In this document: in pieces, positions 56,336-64,000 of the stretch | How positions within the stretch are numbered: the first letter of the stretch is position 1 | How the letters are laid out: every line of letters begins with the position of its first letter | The notes under the pieces: generated by a model | The model's database searches: none | What the model saw: only the letters and a program-made list of their open reading frames with translations | What the model was told of the DNA's origin: nothing | From: Isoetes taiwanensis | Lineage: Eukaryota; Streptophyta; Lycopodiopsida; Isoetales; Isoetaceae | NCBI GenBank assembly: GCA_021234155.1 | Contig: JAJEKV010000004.1 | Span: forward strand, 4,156,109 to 4,220,108 | Direction: 5' to 3' | DNA: 64,000 bases | Translations under genes and position numbers: made by a program

Positions 56336-56462
56336 AAACTAGGGGAATCTTCATAGAATCTAGCGGAATCTACATAGAATATTACAGAATCTAAAGAAAC
56401 CTTGGGCTAATCTTCAGAAATCTAGGGGAATCTTTGTAGAATCTTAAGAATCTAAGGGGAAT
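55063..56462. repeat. Degenerate GAATCT minisatellite, array 2
   Basis: Second copy of the array, extending about 125 bp beyond the duplicated unit to GGGGAATCTTTCACGTTGGG. Same unit and orientation as array 1. Confidence 0.92.
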
Positions 56463-56659
56463 CTTTCACGTTGGGTGTGTTTTTAAGGGTCGGCTTCATG
56501 CGGTCCCTCATCTAGGTGAATCTTAAGAATATACAAAAATCTTTCACACTAAGTATGTTTTGCATGTTCGGCTTCACATTGTCCGTCATAGTATGGACAT
56601 GATATAACGACTTTTGATGGATTTTCATCAGATCCTTATGGAATACAGATACATAGAAC

Positions 56660-58385
56660 TTGTGAATAAACATGGATTGGAAATTTGCCAACCTGGTCTG
56701 GAGCCAGACAGGGGCTTCACATGGTAGATGGCTAAAAGAACAGGTGAATCGGCCTCAGCTCCTGGAGTCGTTTCATAAACATTGTCCGGCTATCAAGTAA
56801 GCAGTTCAATCCTTACATCACTGGAAACTTTTATCTGCTTATATTCTTGCAGGTTCTTTGCACGCAATCTCATGGACCTTAACGATGATGCCTCATATAT
56901 CGACTGTTGCTAAGCATGTCTTAAGCAACACACATGTCTATATGGCTTCTGCCATTCTTGCTTCCCACTCAAAGTTTCAGGAGATTGTGGGTGTTGTTAG
57001 AAACTTTATCTGGGGTGGAAATGAAGCAGGGGTAGTGGTGAAGGTTGCATGGTCTAAGTGTATAAAACCTAAGTCTGCTGGAGGTTTGGGCATGACAAAT
57101 TTCCATTTGCAGAGTAAGGTTATGATCTCAAAATTCATTTGGCTGGCTTCTAGAGGTAAGGATGATTCTCACGGGTTACGGCTTATTGCATGGGCTCTTA
57201 CCTCATCAGATCCCTTTTGGTAAAGTCACACTCAAACCTGTTCTTCCATGGAGTTTATTTTATGAGTAGCGGCCTTATCATAATGCTTCTCCATTCTTAA
57301 AGGGATTGTTAGATTCCCGGCACCACAATCAAAACTTTATTTCACATCGGTCCAACCGCTTGTGTACAATTGATCGCACCTTGTTGGTGGATCCCTCGGT
57401 AGATAATCAACCACTTTGCTTTACAAAGGCACCCATTGACTCAAAGACGTTGGAAAAGTCTTTGGAATCTTAACTATTGCAGCATGGTATGACTCAAGCC
57501 GATTCTTTGTCGACATGGGAGGCTTTTCGAGTTAAAGTTTCTATTGGGGCGATGGGATAGAGTTCTTTGGCAAAAAGTTGCTGATTTTCTCTGACCTATT
57601 ACGCCACTCCAAGAAGATATTTTGGTATGGGTTTGTCATGAAGAAATTAAGGACTGCAAACTTGTGAACTCTATGTATCAGTTGTTACTTGATACTGATA
57701 TTCTTCCTCCGTCTAATAAGTGGTCTCTTCAACTTCCTCCTCTTCAATGGCAGAAGGTGTGGTCTTGGGCATGGGACAAGCTACTTCATCCTAAAGTGGC
57801 AGTTCTTTGGTGGCAGATTCTTCATAGGTGTCTGCGGGTTAATGTGCTTGTCCATAAGTTTAAACCCTAGAATATCAAATCGGTTGTCCAAAGATGCAAA
57901 GCGTGGATCTGAGACCATTGAGCATTGCATTTTCATGTGTGAACAACTTAGACAGGTATGGGACTGGTTGTTTTCCCTTTTTCAGGTTTCACTAACAAGT
58001 CAACAAATGCTTTTGGCAATTTACCCAAGTACTTGGACAGAGTTACAAGGCCAGGCTTTTCATCTAGCAGCAGGATGGTTGCTTTGGACTATCTGGAAAA
58101 GACGAAGATTGGTAATCTTCAAAGGTCTGGATGTGGCAGATAATCGTGTTCTCCAAGAAGCTCAAGGTTACATTGTAAAGTCGTATCATTATTCTTCACT
58201 TGCCCCTCGCAAGAGGCGATTGATTTTTGAGGAGTTTTTGGATGTGCACTCTTATGCTTAGGCAGGCTGCTTCACTCGGTGGGTCTCCGCTTATCCGCTG
58301 AGATTTTATTCCTGTCTTTGCATTTATACTTGTATTTGACTCTTTGATTGAATAAAGTCTGACGTCCTTCAACAAAAAAAATATA
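56660..58385 (+). mobile_element. LINE ORF2 C-terminal fragment with poly(A)
   Basis: 5-prime truncated LINE. Segments read NFIWGGNEAGVVVKVAWSK and GGLGMTNFHLQSKVMISKF (about 56985-57150), then the zinc-binding RT C-terminal domain: WSWAWDKLLHPKVAVLWWQI (about 57760) and, in another frame, SETIEHCIFMCEQLRQVWDW (about 57907). The ORF ends at 58261 and the 3-prime end has AATAAAGTCTGACGTCC followed by an A-run at about 58373. Several stops and shifts. Same family as 40560-40955. Confidence 0.85.
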
Positions 58386-58449
58386 TCGACTGTCTATAAT
58401 CCTCAAAACATATACATTCAACTTCATGCAGGCTCTACATAGTACAACC

Positions 58450-58848
<399 letters not shown>

Positions 58849-58860
58849 TCAATGCACATA

Positions 58861-59150
58861 TCAATGCGGATATACAGCAGACATAGATAATTCCCCTTCA
58901 CTAAGTGTACATTCCTTGCAAATGATTAAATTATGTATCTCGGTCAATTTGATACATGACATAACTGCCTGCACAGCCTTGTTTGGAGCACTAATACCAG
59001 CAGCAACGTACCCCAATTTTACAAATTCTGGAAGCCATTCATTGCAGCCCTCCGTCCGATCACGGAGATTTGCTTGCACGACCACGGTCGAGCAATTGTT
59101 ACTTGAATCCAAAGAGTATTTATGCGATTATTTGCTTCCTACATAACAAA
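58861..59150 (-). other. Possible exon or gene fragment between the direct repeats
   Basis: A minus-strand open segment of 83 residues (MDSSNNCSTVVVQANLRDRT, later KLGYVAAGISAPNKAVQAVM) preceded by an acceptor-like TTATGTAG. An in-frame stop lies soon after that acceptor, so it is either read in another phase or is a fragment. No domain recognised. Confidence 0.25.
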
Positions 59151-59282
59151 AGCAGATCAGATCATAGAGTAAAACAAATCAATTGTTAACTCAATATGTG
59201 AAACAATAGGTAAATCAATAGGTCCCAAAGATCTCTAAAGTTCACACCAGTAAAACCGGTGATCCAAAGTGGGGGATTATAT

Positions 59283-59401
59283 AAACTGGCCTAGCCAAGA
59301 CCTTGTGCTTCAACTAGACATCCAAGAAGCCCTAGACTAACTAATTAGGACGACTGGATTTATTGGACCCTATTAAGGGAAACCTTAGAGATCAAGGGAC
59401 C
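59283..59401. repeat. 120-bp direct repeat, copy 2
   Basis: Second copy of 58729-58848, followed by CATATAGGAG instead of TATCAATG. Confidence 0.92.
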
Positions 59402-60195
59402 ATATAGGAGATGAAATTTTAACTGAAATAAAACACATCCATATTAAAACCATGATAAACATGCAGCCATGACCTGGCAACAGGAACGAATTTACTAATA
59501 TCATTAAAAGTATTGCCATAAAAACTCCATTGCATCCAAAAGAAATAAGGAAACACAATTCAGATTCTAAAAGATTTGCCTCAGAGAACAAGCTTGTACT
59601 AATATATTCATATGGAAAATAATATTGGAACAAATAATTTCAGTATCATAGTTCTGGAACATGTATGAACCAAGTTTCAGTCTCATAACAATTAACAAAT
59701 GGTAAGTAATATCATACCGTATGTTTAGCCAAGCAGATTTGCCCGAAAAAAATAGAGTAAAGATTTACCTTATGATATTTAACAAGATTTAAATAGAAAT
59801 ACATCAGTTCATGATCCTGTAGCATTCTTCAATCACCCATGCAAAAAACAATGCAGGAGAAGAGAGCTCGGTTACCTGCAGCAAATAGCACTAATTAGCC
59901 TTAGAAGGGTAAGAAATACTATTGCTAGCAGGTAAGCAGTGAACCCTCTTGGCATTTCTGCCCTTTACCCACAATTTGATACTAGTGACATATTATAAGC
60001 AATTATTTATGAAATACAGTTACAGCAGCCACCTATTTCTAAATTCCAGCAGTAAAATCATAAGTTACAGCAGTTTAATTTGTCTTGCCTAAGTTTAAAG
60101 AAAACCAGCAGATGTAAAAGTTCAATTACTATATGTGAAGCGTCAATATCCAATAATAACCATGCAGATAAATTAATAAGTGGCCAGGAGACAAG

Positions 60196-60668
60196 CTAAG
60201 AACATAAATGAGTATAGAAAACCTGATTTGGTTGAACTCCATCATCAGAGTCTTCATCAATGTCTGAATCAGCAACAATTTCTACATTGCTAGAGGCAGC
60301 CACAATTTCTACATTGCTAGGGGCGAATGCAATGATCTTGGAGGCATTCCCACAAGCATTCAGGCTTGGGAGAAACTTCACAATTCCTGGATCATCTCTG
60401 GCTCTGTTGGGATCCAGACCATTGGATCTACATAATTCTATCAACTGTGCCTTGGTAGGCTGAGAGTTGTCATGTTCTAAGCCATGTCTTCTGAGGAATT
60501 CAATAAGCTTATGCCTAGTCTGCCCCTTGTTGCACGCCCCTTCAGGGCTGCCAGCCCTACTCATATCAACAGCACTAGAAACAATACACGGAGTCCTATC
60601 ATTATATAGCCTGGGGCTTGCATTATTTACCAGTAATCCGGCCATAAATCCACGGATTTGAGCTGTAT
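60196..60668 (-). other. SAP-like exon
   Basis: A minus-strand open segment bounded by a strong acceptor TTGTAATACAG (exon start near 60666) and a donor CAG|GTTTTC near 60223. It encodes two similar helical segments, HKLIEFLRRHGLE and QLIELCRSNGLD, which together resemble a SAP-type DNA-binding helix-extended loop-helix, then an acidic tail (DSDIDEDSDDG). The tail contains a direct repeat of SNVEIVA. It lies about 650 bp downstream (minus sense) of the RT frame and may be another exon of that locus, although direct splicing from the RT frame does not keep phase. Confidence 0.45.
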
Positions 60669-60839
60669 TACAAGAACATTTCAATAATATATCCAAAAGC
60701 AATCAGTTACCTGTCATGTACGAACCAGCTTGCGTTTTGTGGATGTAATTCTTGCATCTGGTTGTCGCAATTGCCAAGCAGGATTAGTTGGGCCACCATC
60801 ATCACATTTTAGCCCAAGTCGGCCGTTCACGGCGCTCCA

Positions 60840-60872
60840 TCGCTAGGGTTTGCCCATATTTAGGGTTTACCT
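60840..60872. promoter_or_regulatory. Two TTTAGGG/telo-box-like motifs
   Basis: GCTAGGGTTTGCCCATATTTAGGGTTT holds two AAACCCTA-type boxes (minus strand). They are too few for a telomere tract; such boxes occur in plant promoters. Meaning uncertain. Confidence 0.25.
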
Positions 60873-61346
60873 GGTTCGTGACCAACTATTACAAAGACAT
60901 TTTTCATTTTTCATTTATTTGTTATACCATAGCCTTCAATAAAGTTACCATATTATTATGCAAGATCCCTTATAGGGCCCGAACATATGCTGGATTTCTC
61001 CTAATAGTCATTATCTGCTTCCGCTAGAGGTCATATTTCATATTATATGAATTATGCCCATAGACTTACATAATATTATGAGCCCAAATACATACATAAC
61101 TTAGATTAATCCTTATAAACCCTTCCTGTCCAGTACATCAGTATTGTACCCCATCATACTATTAAGTTACCAAAGCAAATGTCACCACATCCTAATGACC
61201 AACCTATTAAACAAGCCAGAATTGCATATGTATATATATATATATATATATCCTACCTCCTACCGGAAGGCAGAGAAAGGTCCCAAAGTAACATAAGGAC
61301 GGGAGGGTCCCTATGTTTGGGACCCCCCTGCCAACTAATCATAGAT

Positions 61347-63398
61347 TCACCTGGATTTGTTTAGTTCAAAGTACATAGTTTTGATATCAAATTTAATACC
61401 TGGAAAGTTCTCATGATTCAAGATCCTGCACACCTTGTGCCAGACATCCTCCTTCCTGAAACCTTTGTTGACAAAGCTATTAATGAGGTCCAACATATCA
61501 GCCGCAGCACGAATAGGACTATTGTGCACATATAAAATTGGTTGTATCTGTGATATGACCACATTGCATGCCATCATATACGGTCTGCAACTGCTCGCAT
61601 GTATAAACCTTGAAGCCTTAAATGGTAGGTTCATTCTCTTGTCAAATCTATATGTATTGTAGAGCCCAGCATGATGTGCAGTAATTTCAATAGTCATGTT
61701 GAGAAAGTCAACCTTTTCTCCAATATATGTATCCTGATTGCGATATTTTGTCTCATCCTTAATCAGTAAATGTTCCAGGTTATAGATACTAGGGCTAGAA
61801 TGACTGTTACCCAAACCAAGAAAACTTCTAATCAATGGATTGTTAACTCCCAAAAGGTCATCAATATACCTGTAAGTAAACTTGAAGGCCGCAGCCTCGG
61901 TTAATCTGCCATCCTCAATAAGTTTACTAATAAAGTCCAACTCATAAGCAGCAAGATATAGGTTGCACCACCCTGGGCTGGAGGCAAATCCCATTGGAAT
62001 GCCTTTAACTTGTTTGAACACGCCATTGTGCATGAGAAGAAAGCAGTTATTCAGTAACCAATTGTTTAGCCGAATAAACAATACTTTATCAAGCTTTTTC
62101 CATTTCTTGCTATCAGGAGCTTTCTTCATCCATTCCATAGTAATTTCCCCTTTATTTGAGATTTTATACCACATATCAAAACCAGCTTTACCTTTCTTTT
62201 TGAAGTTCCAGGCCATATTAATAACCTTTTCCATTATAAAACAAATGCCATGTTCGCCATCGAGGGGTATGTTCTCATAACATTTGGCGATATCAGCCAC
62301 AAAAACATTATTTATTCTGGCAGGCAAATTACAAGCCACATCATAGACAGAATTGACAATCCAGGATGCTTTAATATTATCCTTTTGAAAGATATTGGCT
62401 GCACTGCATTTCTGATGACAAATATTGGGCCAAATATCAAGAATGAGATTTAGACCAGCAGCTACAATTGAGGCAGGAATAGAAAATATAGTCTCATGTG
62501 CATTGGTGATCCACCTATACTCGAACTTGTGTGCTTTGAAAATCCCCAACAGGTATGGAAATTCGGTACTCAAAATATGACCATCGCCCAATAAATCATC
62601 AATATCTTTTTGAACTTGTACAATAAGATCCTCCCTTTTTATCATGCAGGTACAAAAATCATTACTGCTTAGCCTGATGTCAGCCTCCTTTCTAATATGT
62701 AATGGACAGATGAAGACCGGGTTGTTAGCTGCTTTGTCTATTCCAGAGATATAGAGGTTGCTGTTTAGCCATTCCATATTTTTGATAACCCCTTCATCCA
62801 TGACTAAGAATTTTTTCTTAGTTTTGCAGTTAGCTTCCACAAAGATCTTGGCTAACCAACGAATTTCCTTGCTTAGTTCTGTTTTGCATTGTTCAATGAC
62901 ATGATCATCAAAGTCCATAAGTGAGAATCTATGCACATGAAAGAATTGTTCGATAGTAGTTTCGATTTCAGTCATAAACTGGTCAATGTCAAAAGGATGA
63001 TCCGGGATGAAATTCAAGCCAAGATTAAACCAATTCCTCAATCCTTTGGAATGAATAATGTTCAAGTCAGTAGTTCGAATATGTCCAATTCTTGGATCGA
63101 TGAATTTCTGTAATCTTGGTATGGAACAAACACATGGCTGTTGTAGAGTGCTAGTAAAGACAGATTTTGGTTTATAAAACAAATCTTTAAGATTGCTTGT
63201 ATACCTCCATCCAAACACAGTATTCTCCCAAATATCATAACCAGCATTTCCCAGAATTCTACTGAGTACACTTTTAAAAGCACCAGTATACGCAATTTTG
63301 TCCATGACTTTAGAAAAATATGTTAAATGCACATATTTCTTATTATCTTTCTCTTTGATTACTTGTAGTTTAAGTCTACCATCGATTCTGCTAGACAA
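61347..63398 (-). CDS. Penelope-like reverse transcriptase, intact 683-codon frame
   Basis: RNA-directed DNA polymerase. The frame opens at a splice-acceptor-like TTTAAACAG and runs unbroken to a TGA at 61347; the first ATG is residue 32. Landmarks: SKGLRNWFNLGLNFIPDHP (117-135), the N-terminal signature of Penelope-like RTs; DKAANNPVFIC (221-231); LGIFKAHKFEYRW (284-296); motif A VADIAKCYENIPL (367-379); motif B KGIPMGFASSPGWCNLY (465-481); motif C YRYIDDL (509-515); then DFLNMTIEI and YRFDKRMNLPF (583-593). All three catalytic aspartates are present. No GIY-YIG endonuclease is seen in the frame. The DK-A-N, SSP-WCNLY and FDKR--LPF motifs recall RT families of algae and protists. A donor-like CAG|GTGAAT overlaps the stop, so splicing onward is possible. 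Whether it is a mobile copy or a retained gene cannot be decided here. Confidence 0.85.
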   Translation of the reverse strand: MSSRIDGRLKLQVIKEKDNKKYVHLTYFSKVMDKIAYTGAFKSVLSRILGNAGYDIWENTVFGWRYTSNLKDLFYKPKSVFTSTLQQPCVCSIPRLQKFIDPRIGHIRTTDLNIIHSKGLRNWFNLGLNFIPDHPFDIDQFMTEIETTIEQFFHVHRFSLMDFDDHVIEQCKTELSKEIRWLAKIFVEANCKTKKKFLVMDEGVIKNMEWLNSNLYISGIDKAANNPVFICPLHIRKEADIRLSSNDFCTCMIKREDLIVQVQKDIDDLLGDGHILSTEFPYLLGIFKAHKFEYRWITNAHETIFSIPASIVAAGLNLILDIWPNICHQKCSAANIFQKDNIKASWIVNSVYDVACNLPARINNVFVADIAKCYENIPLDGEHGICFIMEKVINMAWNFKKKGKAGFDMWYKISNKGEITMEWMKKAPDSKKWKKLDKVLFIRLNNWLLNNCFLLMHNGVFKQVKGIPMGFASSPGWCNLYLAAYELDFISKLIEDGRLTEAAAFKFTYRYIDDLLGVNNPLIRSFLGLGNSHSSPSIYNLEHLLIKDETKYRNQDTYIGEKVDFLNMTIEITAHHAGLYNTYRFDKRMNLPFKASRFIHASSCRPYMMACNVVISQIQPILYVHNSPIRAAADMLDLINSFVNKGFRKEDVWHKVCRILNHENFPGIKFDIKTMYFELNKSR

Positions 63399-63580
63399 AA
63401 TTCTTCTTTTCTGTTTAAATCAAAATAGTACATATTATTATGAAGTAATCATATATTGGAAAAATTTGGGGTAAAACCCATATAGTTTGGCATAAATGCC
63501 AGATTCATATGCAATGCATGCACATATAAGCACACAGCAGACATAATATTCCGAGGAAGAAGAAAAAACATACCTCAAAT

Positions 63581-64000
63581 TTAGAACTTAATGTTGTTAC
63601 CATGTGTTACAGCAGCAGTACCTGTAGTACCAGAAGTATTCACCACAGCATTTCTTGTGAGTTTTGGTGGCCTGATAATCCCAGAAACAGTCGCCTGAAC
63701 ACTCTGATTTCTTTTCTTAGTTTGGGTATAACCAAAGCTACTGTTATCATGTAAGTGATCCTGTAAAAACTTTCTGGACTTGATTGTTTTCTCAATGATG
63801 TCCACAATCCTGTGATTGCCAAATTCCTGCTTGAAGTTGGCATTAGTATTTTCAGCAAGTCTGTTAGCCATCTTAAACATAAGCTCACGAACCTTGAGAT
63901 ATCCAATATATGCCAGTACCACTTTTTTAATTGGGTCTGATGCTAACCATCTGCACATGAAAGCAAATCTCATCTGTACCCTTTGTTCAGGCCATATCAA
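63581..64000 (-). CDS. Open frame upstream of the RT, cut by the window end
   Basis: A minus-strand frame of at least 139 codons ends at a TAA at 63581, just before a donor-like GAG|GTATGT. It encodes a helical segment (VVLAYIGYLKVRELMFKMAN), a basic stretch and a Thr/Gly-rich end. It lies 183 bp upstream of the RT frame and is probably its N-terminal exon or ORF1-like partner. Joining across the 63398-63580 gap needs an alternative donor, since the stop comes before the best one. No domain recognised. Confidence 0.45.
   Translation of the reverse strand: MIWPEQRVQMRFAFMCRWLASDPIKKVVLAYIGYLKVRELMFKMANRLAENTNANFKQEFGNHRIVDIIEKTIKSRKFLQDHLHDNSSFGYTQTKKRNQSVQATVSGIIRPPKLTRNAVVNTSGTTGTAAVTHGNNIKF

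Noticed and set aside
53270-56462. Heat-shock element array
   Set aside because: HSEs need alternating GAA and TTC at 5-base steps; here GAATCT is in one orientation at about 10-base steps.
60840-60872. Telomeric repeat tract near an endonuclease-less Penelope element
   Set aside because: Only two TTTAGGG-like motifs, not in tandem; insufficient for a telomere seed.

Overview
The window is nuclear DNA from a land plant. It holds a spliced R2R3-MYB gene, a CIPK/SnRK3-type kinase segment, GT-AG introns, TATA boxes, a Ty3/gypsy chromovirus, several plant-type LINE remnants and a hAT MITE. Few genes per kilobase, abundant decayed transposons and two protein families that I associate from memory with non-seed plants (a DUF7869-like transposase and the hypothetical family at 48.5-49.6 kb) suggest a large, repeat-rich genome, most likely a fern. 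That assignment is inference and has not been checked by any search.

Layout. 1-9 kb: degraded minus-strand protein-coding loci I cannot name, interrupted by predicted introns carrying many short CACGC-n-GCGTG palindromes. 9.3-12.2 kb: a frameshifted DDE-type transposase resembling DUF7869 proteins. 12.9-14.4 kb: an intact three-exon MYB gene on the minus strand. 17.67-30.79 kb: a complete Ty3/gypsy chromovirus with 1,563-bp LTRs, a 5-bp target duplication, a Met-tRNA primer site, two extra TATA-headed ORF modules ahead of gag, and a gag-pol riddled with frameshifts. 33.5-34.2 kb: the N-terminal part of a CIPK-like kinase. 35.6-46.7 kb: fragments of at least two LINE families, an LTR-retrotransposon primer-site relic and a 363-bp hAT MITE containing a tRNA-like segment. 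47.5-51.7 kb: 23 copies of a palindrome built on CTCGACTCGCGAGTCGAG, around fragments of genes of unknown function. 52.7-56.5 kb: a degenerate GAATCT minisatellite inside a recent 1.8-kb tandem duplication. 56.7-58.4 kb: LINE C-terminal fragment. 58.6-64 kb: a minus-strand locus whose centrepiece is a single open frame of 683 codons encoding a Penelope-like reverse transcriptase, with a SAP-like exon and other possible exons around it.

Functional view. Only the MYB gene and perhaps the kinase look like ordinary host genes. The rest is a nested mobile-element landscape. The most unusual items are the long intact Penelope-like RT with features I associate with algal and protist relatives, the two unrelated families of short palindromes that each occupy one domain, and the extra promoter-bearing ORF modules inside the gypsy element. 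Differences between the two gypsy LTRs cluster at CAG/CCWGG-like sites, so many frameshifts in methylated repeats may be base-calling artefacts rather than real decay.
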